Shown one piece after another: positions 50,786-59,892 of a DNA stretch of 64,000 nucleotides. The DNA is from Chryseobacterium senegalense (GTDB lineage: Bacteria; Bacteroidota; Bacteroidia; Flavobacteriales; Weeksellaceae). Numbering within the stretch: position 1 is the stretch's first letter; each line of letters starts with the position of its first letter. The notes beneath the pieces are model-generated. The model did no database searches. It was not told where the DNA came from and was given only the letters and a program-made list of their open reading frames with translations. The position numbers and the translations under genes were made by a program. The stretch spans positions 102,589-166,588 of the forward strand of contig CYUH01000015.1 of assembly GCA_001403755.1 (NCBI GenBank). Direction: 5' to 3'.

Positions 50786-51505
50786 TCAACCTTCACACGC
50801 CTTCCAAACCGCATCATTCTGCGGAACAGGCGCCGTGATTTCTAAGTTTTCTTTCATTACGGGATGAATAAATTCTAACTTTCTTGCGTGAAGATGTATT
50901 CCGCCATCGGGATTGGATCGGGCTGCACCATATTTTAAATCGCCCTTTATCGCAGCGCCAATTTTAGAGAGCTGCGCACGAATTTGGTGATGTCTTCCGG
51001 TTTCTAAATCGATTTCCAGAAGCTGGAAATTATCAAGAACCTTGATGATTTGGTAATTAAGAATCGACTCTTTTGCGTTATCAGTTGGTTTTATGAAAAC
51101 TGTTGCTTTGTTGGTTTTCTCGTTCTTCTGTAGATGGTGAACGAGCCTTTGGCTTTGCGGAATCATGGTTTTCTGCACAACAGCCCAGTACGTTTTTTTT
51201 ATTTCTCGATTTTTCACCATTTGGGTTAGCCTCGTCAAAGCTTTAGACGTTTTTGCATAAATCACGAGTCCGGAAGTTGGTCTGTCGATTCTGTGAACAA
51301 GCCCGAGGAAAACATTTCCGGGTTTTTGGTCTCTTTTTTTTATGAAATCTTTGATCAAATCGAGCAGCGATGCATCGCCAGTTTTGTCGCCTTGAACAAG
51401 TTGGCCGGCTTTTTTGTTGATGATAAGCAGATGATTGTCTTCAAAAACAATTTGTTGATCGATAGAATTGTCAGATTCGCGCATGGATGATTTTTCGGAT
51501 TCCAA
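50786..51505 (-). CDS. RluA-family pseudouridine synthase
   Basis: 239 residues. Catalytic motif LVHRIDRPTSGLVIYAKT with the active Asp; also LEIDLETGRHHQIRAQLS and GGIHLHARKLEFIHP, both standard RluA motifs. It isomerises uridine in rRNA or tRNA; the exact site is not predictable. No S4 domain, so it is a short RluA-type enzyme. Start chosen at the first Met; the inner MRESDN is also possible. Confidence 0.9.
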   Translation of the reverse strand: MESEKSSMRESDNSIDQQIVFEDNHLLIINKKAGQLVQGDKTGDASLLDLIKDFIKKRDQKPGNVFLGLVHRIDRPTSGLVIYAKTSKALTRLTQMVKNREIKKTYWAVVQKTMIPQSQRLVHHLQKNEKTNKATVFIKPTDNAKESILNYQIIKVLDNFQLLEIDLETGRHHQIRAQLSKIGAAIKGDLKYGAARSNPDGGIHLHARKLEFIHPVMKENLEITAPVPQNDAVWKACEG

Positions 51506-51552
51506 AATTACAACAAAAATAGAGAATTGAAATTCTCCTCACTTTTAATGTT

Positions 51553-52062
51553 TCACTTCAAGTATTTCTCTAAAAATATTCTTTGAGAATCAAACGCAAT
51601 ATCGTCCAGATCGATTTGTTCTTTACGCAACCAAACGGCTTCCGAAATTTCCGAAATTTCCAGATTCACTTCGAATTTTTGTTTTATATTGTATTCGTAA
51701 AATAAATCTAAAGTGTTGTAAATGATGTTTTTATATTCGTAAATATTCGGCATTGAGGCCAAGTATTTCAATTGAGAAATATCAACGTTAAGCTTCATTT
51801 CTTCAAAAAGTTCTCGCACACAGGTTTCCTCAGCACTTTCTTTGGGATCCACAAATCCTCCGGCTAAATCGAGTTTTCCTTTTTTGGGTTCCTGGTTTCT
51901 GCGTGTGAACAGGATTTCATCACCATTTTTTATCAAAACGGCAACTGCACCGGCAACATTATGAAAAAGGACAAAGTCGCATTCCGAACAGTGCCATTTT
52001 TTTTCACCATCCCATTTCAGGCTTTGTTGCCCACATTTCGGACAAAATCTAAGATCCTTCAT
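51553..52062 (-). CDS. NUDIX hydrolase with N-terminal zinc ribbon
   Basis: 169 residues. Zinc ribbon FCPKCGQQ...WHCSECDFVLFH at the N-terminus, then the NUDIX box GGFVDPKESAEETCVRELFEE with its REx2EE metal ligands. It hydrolyses a nucleoside diphosphate-linked compound; substrate unknown, NudC-like enzymes have a similar ribbon. Directly abuts the xerD stop codon, so it is co-transcribed. Confidence 0.9.
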   Translation of the reverse strand: MKDLRFCPKCGQQSLKWDGEKKWHCSECDFVLFHNVAGAVAVLIKNGDEILFTRRNQEPKKGKLDLAGGFVDPKESAEETCVRELFEEMKLNVDISQLKYLASMPNIYEYKNIIYNTLDLFYEYNIKQKFEVNLEISEISEAVWLRKEQIDLDDIAFDSQRIFLEKYLK

Positions 52063-52968
52063 TTATGATTTATTTCTAGGATGATAATTTAGTATCACAT
52101 CGCGAAGTTCTTCGTTTTTTAGATGCGTATAGATTTCGGTTGTTGTAATACTGGAGTGTCCCAACATTTCCTGAATGTATCGCAAATCGGCACCATTTTG
52201 CAAAAGATGCGTGGCAAATGAATGCCGGAAGGTGTGCGGAGAGATTTTCTTATTGATGCCTGCTTTTTCGGTGAGTTCTTTAATGATAATAAAAACAATT
52301 ACCCTAGACATGGCCGATCCCCGACTGTTGAGAAACAGAATATCTTCGCATTTTTTATTGATTTTATATTTCGACCGAACATCGCGGATATAATCTTTGA
52401 TTAATGTTGAGGTGTAAGTTGCCAACGGAACAAAACGCGATTTGTCGCCTTTTCCGTCAACTTTTAGGTAAGATTCCTTGAAATTGATATTCGAAATTTT
52501 GAGGTCGATTAATTCGGAAACGCGTAAACCGCAACCATACAAAACCTCGATCATGCATTGATTTCTTTTCCCTAAATCCGTTGATAAATCGATAGCTTTG
52601 ATAATTCTGTTGACATCTTCGAAAGTTAAAGTATCCGGAAGATAAAGACCAAGTTTCGGACCTTCGATGAGTGTTGCAGGATTGTCGGTTCGCACTTCAT
52701 CGTCCACGAGATATTTAAAAAAAGCTTTTATTGAGGAAATCCATCTTGCTTGTGATCGCTCACTGAATTTAAGCTTAGAACGTTGAAAAATATACTCCTG
52801 AATATCGTCGTAAGAAATCTCTAAAAGCCCTTTATTTTCGAGTTCTAATTCGCAGTAATCGCGGAGTTTTTTGATGTCGCGAAGGTAGGCGTCAAGTGTG
52901 TTTTCAGAGAAATTTCTTTCAAACCTCAGGAAATTTTCAAAATCTTTAATTTTTTCATCCCACGTCAT
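52063..52968 (-). CDS. xerD: Tyrosine recombinase XerD
   Basis: 301 residues. Core-binding domain at the N-terminus (FENFLRFERNFSENTLDAYL) and catalytic R...K...HxxR...H...Y: YGCGLRVSEL, PHTFRHSFATHLL, LGHSSITTTEIYTH. It resolves chromosome dimers at dif together with XerC. It sits in the stable core genome and is not the cassette recombinase. Gene order dCMP-deaminase-like, xerD, nudix in one minus-strand run. Confidence 0.93.
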   Translation of the reverse strand: MTWDEKIKDFENFLRFERNFSENTLDAYLRDIKKLRDYCELELENKGLLEISYDDIQEYIFQRSKLKFSERSQARWISSIKAFFKYLVDDEVRTDNPATLIEGPKLGLYLPDTLTFEDVNRIIKAIDLSTDLGKRNQCMIEVLYGCGLRVSELIDLKISNINFKESYLKVDGKGDKSRFVPLATYTSTLIKDYIRDVRSKYKINKKCEDILFLNSRGSAMSRVIVFIIIKELTEKAGINKKISPHTFRHSFATHLLQNGADLRYIQEMLGHSSITTTEIYTHLKNEELRDVILNYHPRNKS

Positions 52969-52989
52969 TGTGTCATTGTGTTTTAATTT

Positions 52990-53412
52990 TTATAAATTTT
53001 CTTTTGAAATTTTCACAATTTCAATTCCATGGTTTTTCAAAAAGTTAATTCCGTCATTATCGGAATAATTATCTGTAAAAACAACTCTGCTGATACCGGC
53101 TTGCAGAATCAATTTGCTACACTCCTTGCATGGTGACAGAGTTAGGTATAGCGTGGCGTTCCTCGCGGATTGTGTGGAACCTGCGAGTTTCAGGATAGCA
53201 TTGGCTTCCGCGTGAAGGACAAACCAATGGGTTTTTCCGGCTCCGTCTTCGCAGCAGTTGTCGAAGCCAGATGGTGTTCCATTATACCCATCGGAGATGA
53301 TCATTCGGTCTTTTACGATTAATGCGCCGACCTTTTTTCTTTCGCAATAGGAGAGTTTTGCCCATTCCATGGCCATTTTCAGGTAAGCTTTATCGAATTT
53401 CGTTGGTTCCAA
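52990..53412 (-). CDS. Deoxycytidylate deaminase-like (ComE/dCMP deaminase family) protein
   Basis: 140 residues. Zinc-dependent deaminase motifs HAEANAIL (His and catalytic Glu) and LSPCKECSKLIL (two Cys). The stretch GYNGTPSGFDNCCED is typical of dCMP deaminases. It would convert dCMP to dUMP for thymidylate synthesis. Gene lies 21 bp upstream of xerD on the minus strand. Confidence 0.92.
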   Translation of the reverse strand: MEPTKFDKAYLKMAMEWAKLSYCERKKVGALIVKDRMIISDGYNGTPSGFDNCCEDGAGKTHWFVLHAEANAILKLAGSTQSARNATLYLTLSPCKECSKLILQAGISRVVFTDNYSDNDGINFLKNHGIEIVKISKENL

Positions 53413-53447
53413 AAATTGTGAATTTCTAAATTTATTACTGATGCTAT

Positions 53448-54218
53448 TTAGCTGAAAGAAGGTTTTCTTTTCTCTAAAAACGCGGCTACTCCTTCTTTTT
53501 TATCTTCCATTTCGAAGAGCTCTCCGAAAGATTTTATTTCAGTTTCAAAGCCCCTATCGGTATCAGATAGATTCACTGCAGCAATTGCTTTTGCAATTCC
53601 CAACGGCGAATTTTGTGAAATCAACGTTGCCAATTCTTTTGTTTTTGATAAAAGATCTTCCAAACTAAAAACTTCGTTTACCAAGCCGATTTCTTTTGCC
53701 CTTTGCGCAGAAATCATTTTTGCAGAAAAGATTATTTCGTTCGCAAGACCTTTGCCCACCAGTTTTGGTAGTCTTTGTGTGCCGCCATAGCCAGGAATTA
53801 ATCCCAAAGTTACCTCTGGTAATCCCAATTTTGCATTGTCCGATGCATAGCGGATGTGGCAAGCCATAGCCAATTCTAATCCTCCACCTAATGCAAATCC
53901 ATTCACCGCCGCTATAACCGGTTTGCTGAGATTTTCGATCTTATCAAAAAGAATGGATTGTCCTTTTCTTGCTAATTCTTCGGCAGCGGCAGTTCCGAAA
54001 TCCGAAAATTCCTTAATATCGGCACCCGCTACGAAAGATTTTTCGCCACTTCCAGTCAAAATGATCGCACGGATATTTTGATCGGAATCTAATTCAGTAA
54101 ATGCATCACTTAATTCCTGAATTGTCTGTGAATTAAGGGCATTTAAGCTTTGTGGTCGATTGATGATAACGGTTGCTAGTTTACCTTTCGCTTCTATGAT
54201 GATATTTTGGTAATTCAT
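53448..54218 (-). CDS. Enoyl-CoA hydratase/isomerase-family protein
   Basis: 256 residues, full-length crotonase fold. Oxyanion and catalytic regions: SFVAGADIKEFSDFG, NGFALGGGLELAMACHIRYA and KLGLPEVTLGLIPGYGGTQR, with two Glu in the expected sites (LELAM and LPEVTLG). It probably hydrates trans-2-enoyl-CoA in fatty acid or amino acid breakdown. Followed by the deaminase gene 35 bp later. Confidence 0.92.
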   Translation of the reverse strand: MNYQNIIIEAKGKLATVIINRPQSLNALNSQTIQELSDAFTELDSDQNIRAIILTGSGEKSFVAGADIKEFSDFGTAAAEELARKGQSILFDKIENLSKPVIAAVNGFALGGGLELAMACHIRYASDNAKLGLPEVTLGLIPGYGGTQRLPKLVGKGLANEIIFSAKMISAQRAKEIGLVNEVFSLEDLLSKTKELATLISQNSPLGIAKAIAAVNLSDTDRGFETEIKSFGELFEMEDKKEGVAAFLEKRKPSFS

Positions 54219-54321
54219 ACTGACAAATGATTATTTCTTACTGTGCAAATTAGCAAATTTTTATTAGGAATAAAAAAAATAAATGCGCACGAGTTTTATT
54301 TTAAATGAATTTTTAAATATA

Positions 54322-55818
54322 TTATTCAGGTAATTTTGAATGGTTCATCATATTCATATCAATATTCACTTGCAATCCCATCGCGATTTTCATTCCGAGT
54401 TCAATATTCGCTCTGAAAAAATGGCAAAGTTGTCGATTGATGATCTCTTCTTTTTTCAGCCCAGTGATTCCCTTCATCGATCCGATGATATTAGAAACAA
54501 GATTTTCCCGATCTTGAGGATTCATTGCTTTGGTGTAAAATAAACCAGGTTGGGTGTAGTGATCGTCATCGTTTTCGTTTCTGTTGAAATTTGCAACAGT
54601 AGTATTGTCCAAATCGTATTCGAAATTTTTGTAGGCGGAATCGGGTTTGATTTCATCGAAACTATTCGGGTAATAATTTGGAGCATCCTTATAGCCACTT
54701 GAATCTGCCATAAATCCATCTCGTTGGTAATTGTTGACCGCAAACGGACAACGGTTCACTTCCAATTGATGAGAATTTACCCCAACTCTATAGCGATGCG
54801 CATCACGATAAGAGAACAATCTTCCTTGCAACATTCGATCTGGTGAAAAACTAATTCCATTAATCAAATTGCTCGGTGAAAAAGTAGATTGTTCCACATG
54901 AGCAAAATAGTTATCCGGGATTTCGTTGAGTTCCATTTCGCCTACTTCGATCAATGGAAATTCGTTTTGGAACCAAACTTTCGTTACATCGAAAGGATTC
55001 CAACGGAACTCCTTAGCTTGCTCTTCAGTCATTACCTGGATGTACATGGTCCATTTTGGGAAATCGCCGTTTTCGATTGCGTTTACCAAATCTTCTTGCG
55101 CAAAATCTGGATTTTCACCTCTCATTTTCACTGCTTCATCATTGGTGAAATTTTTAATTTGTTGCTGGGTTTTGAAATGGAATTTCACCCAAACTCTTTC
55201 ATTTTCAGCATTAATCATTGAAAAAGTATGCGATCCAAAACCGTGCATGTGCCTATAACCATAGGGTGTTCCGCGGTCAGACATCAGAATAAGAACTTGG
55301 TGCAGCGATTCCGGATTTAAACTCCAGAAATCCCACATCATTGTAGCACTTTTCAGATTTGTTTTAGGAACTCTTTTTTGGGTATGGATAAAATCCGGGA
55401 ATTTTTTAGCATCTTTAATAAAGAAAACGGGCGTGTTATTTCCTACCAAATCCCAATTTCCATCTTCTGTATAAAATTTTAAGGCAAAACCTCGAGGATC
55501 TCTTTCAGTATCTGCACTGCCTTTTTCGCCTCCTACGGTAGAAAAACGGGCAAACATTTTACATTCGTTTCCTACTTTGGAAAACAATTTGGCTTTGGTA
55601 TATTTAGAAATATCATTGGTTACTGTAAACTTTCCGTAAGCGCCACTACCTTTGGCGTGAACAACTCTTTCCGGAATTCTTTCGCGGACGAAATGCGCCA
55701 AATTTTCTTGTAAGATAAAATCTTGTAACAAAACTGGGCCTCTAGCACCAACTGTTTGTGAATCTTCATGTTCAAAATATGGTGCTCCTGAGCTGGAGGT
55801 GAGTTTTTTAAATTCCAT
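54322..55818 (-). CDS. katA: Monofunctional haem catalase
   Basis: 498 residues, small-subunit clade. Catalytic His in RIPERVVHAKGSGAYG, Asn in the distal site, and the proximal Tyr in RLFSYRDAHRYRVG. It breaks down hydrogen peroxide in the cytoplasm or periplasm. It is divergent from oxyR across a 111-bp region that contains a palindrome (ATTCC-N5-GGAAT), so OxyR regulation is likely. Confidence 0.96.
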   Translation of the reverse strand: MEFKKLTSSSGAPYFEHEDSQTVGARGPVLLQDFILQENLAHFVRERIPERVVHAKGSGAYGKFTVTNDISKYTKAKLFSKVGNECKMFARFSTVGGEKGSADTERDPRGFALKFYTEDGNWDLVGNNTPVFFIKDAKKFPDFIHTQKRVPKTNLKSATMMWDFWSLNPESLHQVLILMSDRGTPYGYRHMHGFGSHTFSMINAENERVWVKFHFKTQQQIKNFTNDEAVKMRGENPDFAQEDLVNAIENGDFPKWTMYIQVMTEEQAKEFRWNPFDVTKVWFQNEFPLIEVGEMELNEIPDNYFAHVEQSTFSPSNLINGISFSPDRMLQGRLFSYRDAHRYRVGVNSHQLEVNRCPFAVNNYQRDGFMADSSGYKDAPNYYPNSFDEIKPDSAYKNFEYDLDNTTVANFNRNENDDDHYTQPGLFYTKAMNPQDRENLVSNIIGSMKGITGLKKEEIINRQLCHFFRANIELGMKIAMGLQVNIDMNMMNHSKLPE

Positions 55819-55839
55819 TCTTTCTATTTTTTACGTTAA

Positions 55840-55909
55840 CAAATTTATGAAATTCCGAATAGGAATCTCTTGCTTTTTGGTTAAATTAAAGAAAACATAA
55901 GTATCTTTG
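55840..55909. promoter_or_regulatory. Divergent katA/oxyR promoter region with palindrome
   Basis: Minus-strand TAAATTTG (55847-55840) is a -7 box for katA; plus-strand TATCTTTG (55902-55909) is a -7 box for oxyR with TTTTTG about 22 bp upstream. Between them, ATTCC-GAATA-GGAAT (55852-55866) fits the LysR T-N11-A pattern. Confidence 0.6.
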
Positions 55910-55929
55910 TCATAGACAAAATTAATCAG

Positions 55930-56874
55930 ATGAACATTCAACAATTAGAATATCTTATCGCAGTCGATAAATATAAACATTTCGGAAAGGCAGCACAAGC
56001 TTGCTTTATTACTCAGCCCACACTCAGCGCAATGATCCAGAAGTTTGAAGATGAGTTGGATGTGAAGGTTTTTGATCGAACTACACACCCAATTCGCACG
56101 ACTGATGTTGGTGCTCAAATTATTGAAGAATCCAAAAGAGTGATTGATGCTGTAAATGAACTGAAAAACAGAGCGAATCTCCTCAATAACGTTTTAGCGG
56201 GAAAATTAAACCTCGGGATTATTCCGACGATTTCTAGTTTTATTCTTCCTTCAGAAATTTTTAATTTTCTTCAAAATCATCCGAAAATTGAATTGAATGT
56301 GAAGGAAATGACTACCGATAGCATTATCAAAGCTCTAAAATCCGGAGAGCTGGATGCCGGAATTATCGCCACTCCTTACGATGCGGCCTCTGAGTTTTAC
56401 CAACAGTTTCTGTTTAATGAAGAATTGATGATTTACTCGTCGGAAGATTTAAAGAAAGATTCTTTTGTAGCACCGGAAGATATCGACAGCAACAAAGTTT
56501 GGCTCCTCGAAGAAGGAAATTGCCTGCGAACCCAGTTCGAAAATATCTGCATGCTTAAAGAAAATTCGCTGAAACCAAAAAACCTGGAATTTTTGGCCTC
56601 AAATATCAATACTTTAATACAGATGGTAGATAAAGTGGGTGGCATTACCATTCTTCCCGAATTGGCGATTCCTCAGTTATCCGAAGAACAAAAATCGAAA
56701 ATTTCCAGATTCCGAAAGCCATTTCCTTTTAGAGAAATCAGCTTGATTTATTACAAACCGACTTACAAGCAGAAAATCTTGGACGAAATGACGCAATCGC
56801 TGCAAAATTCGATGAATACGAAACTTAATTATAATCAAAACCCAGAAGATTTCATCAGCGTAAAACCTCAATAA
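55930..56874 (+). CDS. oxyR: OxyR-type LysR-family transcriptional regulator
   Basis: 314 residues. N-terminal winged HTH (QLEYLIAVDKYKHFGKAAQA, then FITQPTLSAMIQKFEDELDV) and a substrate-binding-like effector domain with conserved Cys in LLEEGNCLRTQFENICMLKE, the position of the peroxide-sensing cysteine pair in OxyR. It senses hydrogen peroxide and activates katA, transcribed divergently. Confidence 0.92.
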   Translation: MNIQQLEYLIAVDKYKHFGKAAQACFITQPTLSAMIQKFEDELDVKVFDRTTHPIRTTDVGAQIIEESKRVIDAVNELKNRANLLNNVLAGKLNLGIIPTISSFILPSEIFNFLQNHPKIELNVKEMTTDSIIKALKSGELDAGIIATPYDAASEFYQQFLFNEELMIYSSEDLKKDSFVAPEDIDSNKVWLLEEGNCLRTQFENICMLKENSLKPKNLEFLASNINTLIQMVDKVGGITILPELAIPQLSEEQKSKISRFRKPFPFREISLIYYKPTYKQKILDEMTQSLQNSMNTKLNYNQNPEDFISVKPQ

Positions 56875-56893
56875 TTTAATCAAAAAATAAATT

Positions 56894-56923
56894 TTGCGGT
56901 TCAATAAATACTCTTTAAATTTG
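56894..56923 (+). promoter_or_regulatory. metK promoter (-33 TTG, -7 TAAATTTG)
   Basis: TTG at 56894-56896 and TAAATTTG at 56916-56923, separated by 19 bp, match the Bacteroidota consensus. The transcript would start shortly before the riboswitch. Confidence 0.65.
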
Positions 56924-56936
56924 CAGTCGAATACTT

Positions 56937-56993
56937 TCAAGAGGAAAAATTTGAACTGATTGCAACCTCCATAAAAAATGCTAAAACAGAATT
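56937..56993 (+). promoter_or_regulatory. SAM-II-like riboswitch upstream of metK
   Basis: P1 stem GAGG (56941-56944) with CCTC around ATTTGAACTGATTGCAA, then AAAAAATGCTAAAA. The core ATTTGAAC...ATTGCAA...TGCTAAAA follows the SAM-II layout (ATTTAACCGTATTGCAA...AAATGTAGCTAAAAA in the known alpha-proteobacterial element). Position before the SAM synthetase gene supports it. Judged by eye. Confidence 0.7.
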
Positions 56994-57058
56994 TCTATTT
57001 TAGTTTCTTTTGTAATCAATTCCTATTTTCTTTTTATTAATTATAAAATACAAAAGAA

Positions 57059-58339
57059 ATGTCATACTTATTTACGTCTGAATCTGTTTCAGAAGGACAT
57101 CCTGACAAAGTAGCAGATCAAATTTCTGATGCGCTGATCGATAATTTTTTAGCTTACGATCCCAACTCAAAAGTTGCTTGTGAAACCTTAGTAACAACCG
57201 GGCAAGTAGTGTTGGCGGGAGAAGTGAAATCGGAAGCTTATCTTGATGTGCAAGATATTGCTAGAAAAGTAATCAACGAGATTGGCTATACCAAAGGAGA
57301 ATATATGTTTAATGGTGATTCTTGTGGAGTAATTTCTGCGATTCATGAACAATCGCCAGACATCAATCAAGGTGTTGATAGAGCTGCTGAACATGCAGAT
57401 TTCGAAACGAAAGCTAATGCGCAAGGCGCCGGTGATCAGGGAATGATGTTTGGATATGCTACCAACGAAACCGAAAATTATATGCCACTTGCCTTGGATT
57501 TGGCGCATACTATTTTGAAAGAACTTTCTAGCTTAAGAAGAGAAAACAATGCCATCAAATATCTTCGTCCGGATGCAAAATCACAAGTTACGATTGAATA
57601 TTCGGATGATCACAAACCTATCAGAATTGATTCTATCGTAGTTTCAACCCAGCATGACGATTTTGGAAGTGAGGAAGCGATGCTCGCTAAAATCAAAAAA
57701 GATATCATCGAAATTCTAATTCCGAAAGTTAAAGCTTTGCAGAAATTGGAAATTCAGGAGCTTTTCAACGATCAGATTAAATATCACATCAACCCAACCG
57801 GAAAATTTGTTATCGGCGGTCCGCACGGTGATACTGGTTTAACAGGCAGAAAAATTATTGTAGACACTTATGGCGGTAAAGGCGCTCACGGAGGTGGAGC
57901 ATTTTCCGGAAAAGATCCTTCAAAAGTGGATAGAAGTGCGGCTTATGCGACAAGACATATTGCAAAAAATTTAGTTGCTGCAGGAGTAGCCGACGAAGTC
58001 TTGGTACAAGTTTCTTACGCTATTGGTGTGGCAGAACCTTGCGGACTTTTCATCAGTACCAACGGAACTGCGAAAGTAAACCTTACCGATGGAGAAATTG
58101 CAGAAAAACTGAAAAACATATTTGATTTGAGACCGTATGCCATCGAGCAAAATTTGAAATTAAGGAATCCGATATATCAGGAAACTGCTTCATATGGCCA
58201 CATGGGAAGAGAATATTATGTGGGCAGTAAAACGTTCAACAAAGGTAAAAGTAACCAGAAAATTATTGAAAACCTGGAATTTTTCACATGGGAAAAACTC
58301 GACAAAGTTGACGAAATTAAGAAGGAATTCGGATTGTAA
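57059..58339 (+). CDS. metK: S-adenosylmethionine synthetase
   Basis: 426 residues. Motifs [29 protein letters not shown] and [19 protein letters not shown] (the KDxxKVDRS loop), and YAIGVAEP. It makes S-adenosylmethionine from methionine and ATP as a tetramer. Length slightly above the usual 385 because of an insertion around [20 protein letters not shown], common in Bacteroidota. Controlled by the SAM-II-like leader. Confidence 0.96.
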   Translation: MSYLFTSESVSEGHPDKVADQISDALIDNFLAYDPNSKVACETLVTTGQVVLAGEVKSEAYLDVQDIARKVINEIGYTKGEYMFNGDSCGVISAIHEQSPDINQGVDRAAEHADFETKANAQGAGDQGMMFGYATNETENYMPLALDLAHTILKELSSLRRENNAIKYLRPDAKSQVTIEYSDDHKPIRIDSIVVSTQHDDFGSEEAMLAKIKKDIIEILIPKVKALQKLEIQELFNDQIKYHINPTGKFVIGGPHGDTGLTGRKIIVDTYGGKGAHGGGAFSGKDPSKVDRSAAYATRHIAKNLVAAGVADEVLVQVSYAIGVAEPCGLFISTNGTAKVNLTDGEIAEKLKNIFDLRPYAIEQNLKLRNPIYQETASYGHMGREYYVGSKTFNKGKSNQKIIENLEFFTWEKLDKVDEIKKEFGL

Positions 58340-58358
58340 TTTTTTAAATAATAATTTA

Positions 58359-58393
58359 AACTGCTTTATCCCAAACGATAAAGCAGTTTTTTT
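58359..58393 (+). terminator. Terminator of metK
   Basis: AACTGCTTTATC-CCAAAC-GATAAAGCAGTT followed by T8, perfect 12-bp stem. Confidence 0.92.
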
Positions 58394-58420
58394 TAACTTT
58401 ACCACGAAATAAATGAATTT

Positions 58421-58909
58421 ATGAAGAAAATCTTGGCTTTTTCAATTTTGATGATGTTCCTTTCAACGGCTTTTGCGAAAGGTCAAATGACGATCCATAA
58501 AATGCTACATGCAGGATATATTTATCAAAATCAAAGCTTTGGCGAACTTGGTGGGCGGTTGCTTTTTTTGAATAATGATGATGTAATTTATCGCTTAGGT
58601 GCGGCTGCAATGATGGGCTCTGTAAACAAAGAGTTTGCAATTATCCCGAAGATACAAGGTGATATTTTGCTCAATTTTGAAAAAAATGTGGATCTGTATC
58701 ACTCCTATTATTTCTTGGCAGGCACTGAAATTACCACCAAATATGCCGCTCCAAAAGTTGGAGTCTCCATGTTTGGACTTATAGATCTTACCGGAGGATA
58801 TGCTTTTCCTCTCGATAAATCGGGGATTAACGGCAAAGAATTGAAAGGTTTCAATTTTAATTTTACCATCAATTTGCCAATAGTGATGTTGCATGATCTA
58901 TTGAAATAA
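58421..58909 (+). CDS. Exported beta-barrel-like outer-membrane protein
   Basis: 162 residues. Signal peptide MKKILAFSILMMFLSTAFAK, then repeated aromatic/hydrophobic strands (YIYQNQSFGELGGRLLFLNN; YYFLAGTEITTKYAAPKVGV; FNFNFTINLPIVMLHDLLK) ending in a strand with a terminal Lys. Probably a small outer-membrane barrel or lipocalin-like protein. Function unknown. Confidence 0.7.
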   Translation: MKKILAFSILMMFLSTAFAKGQMTIHKMLHAGYIYQNQSFGELGGRLLFLNNDDVIYRLGAAAMMGSVNKEFAIIPKIQGDILLNFEKNVDLYHSYYFLAGTEITTKYAAPKVGVSMFGLIDLTGGYAFPLDKSGINGKELKGFNFNFTINLPIVMLHDLLK

Positions 58910-59094
58910 CAGATATTGCGTAAATTTCTCAAATATTTTAACAAAGTATTAACTTTTTTACTATTTTTACATCCCGTATTTAATAAATCCAAGTCTATCG
59001 ATCATATCTGTACTTCTAATTAATAGCCCGATATTCCCAAAATAACCCAATGAAAGATCTGGGTATTATTATCGGTTTATAAACAAAGTGCGTT

Positions 59095-59685
59095 ATGAAA
59101 ACACAAACTGATAGTACATTAATCTCCAAATATAAACAAGGATCGGAGCAAGCCCTGGCAATCCTAATAGAAAGACATCAGAAAGAACTTTTTTCATTTA
59201 TTTATTATAAATTAATGGATGAAGATTTAGCAAATGATATTTTTCAGGATACCTTCATGAAAATTATTGTGACTTTGAAAGAAGGTCGCTACAACGAAGA
59301 AGGCAAATTTATGCTCTGGGCCAAAAGAATTGCCCATAATCTCATCATCGATCATTTCCGTTTGAAAACGAAGCATGCCAAAGTTTCTGAGACGACTTAC
59401 GACAATGAGGAATTTTCTATTTTCGACCTGATTGCAGGAAAAGAAGAAAACGTAGAAGAAAAATTGGTAAGCCAGCAAATCCAAAATGATTTAATGAAAA
59501 TGCTGGTTTGTCTCCCGGAAAACCAACAGGAAGTCATCAAATTGAGATTTTTTGATGGTTTAAGTTTCAAAGAAATCGCAGAACAAACCAATACCAGTAT
59601 TAATACAACGCTTGGAAGAGTGCGTTATGCTTTGATCAACTTAAGAAAAATAATGGATGAAAATAAGATTATTTTAACAAGATAA
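59095..59685 (+). CDS. ECF-type RNA polymerase sigma factor
   Basis: 196 residues. Sigma-70 region 2 (FSFIYYKLMDEDLANDIFQD, TFMKIIVTLKEGRY, FMLWAKRIAHNLIIDHFR) and region 4 (PENQQEVIKLRFFDGLSFKE, IAEQTNTSINTTLGRVRYAL). Group IV sigma factors respond to envelope stress. No anti-sigma gene follows; instead a 44-residue protein lies 48 bp downstream. The protein is similar in shape to the small Chryseobacterium ECF factor that precedes such genes. Confidence 0.9.
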   Translation: MKTQTDSTLISKYKQGSEQALAILIERHQKELFSFIYYKLMDEDLANDIFQDTFMKIIVTLKEGRYNEEGKFMLWAKRIAHNLIIDHFRLKTKHAKVSETTYDNEEFSIFDLIAGKEENVEEKLVSQQIQNDLMKMLVCLPENQQEVIKLRFFDGLSFKEIAEQTNTSINTTLGRVRYALINLRKIMDENKIILTR

Positions 59686-59733
59686 TAATATTTTAAAAAA
59701 ACTTTCGTTTTTAGGGAAACAACTTTTTCGCCT

Positions 59734-59868
59734 ATGAAAAAAATTGACACTTTAAACGAAAAACTTTTGAAACCAAAGAAACAAACAATTGATTTTCTCT
59801 TAAGTTATTCGAAAAGCATCGCAGTTTTGAAATCCAAAACTAAAAACCAAATTGTTTCCAAGAACTAA
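59734..59868 (+). CDS. Small protein downstream of the sigma factor
   Basis: 44 residues, MKKIDTLNEKLLKPKKQTID then FLLSYSKSIAVLKSKTKNQI, highly basic and helical. It follows the sigma factor gene without a visible terminator and likely shares its transcript. May be a small regulator of the sigma factor; no domain is recognised. Confidence 0.55.
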   Translation: MKKIDTLNEKLLKPKKQTIDFLLSYSKSIAVLKSKTKNQIVSKN

Positions 59869-59892
59869 TCTTAATCCTTAAATTTGTGCTGT

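Noticed and set aside
52063..52968. XerD as the recombinase of the cassette array
   Set aside because: It is a standard XerD in a core-gene operon far from the array; there is no reason to link it with attC-like sites.
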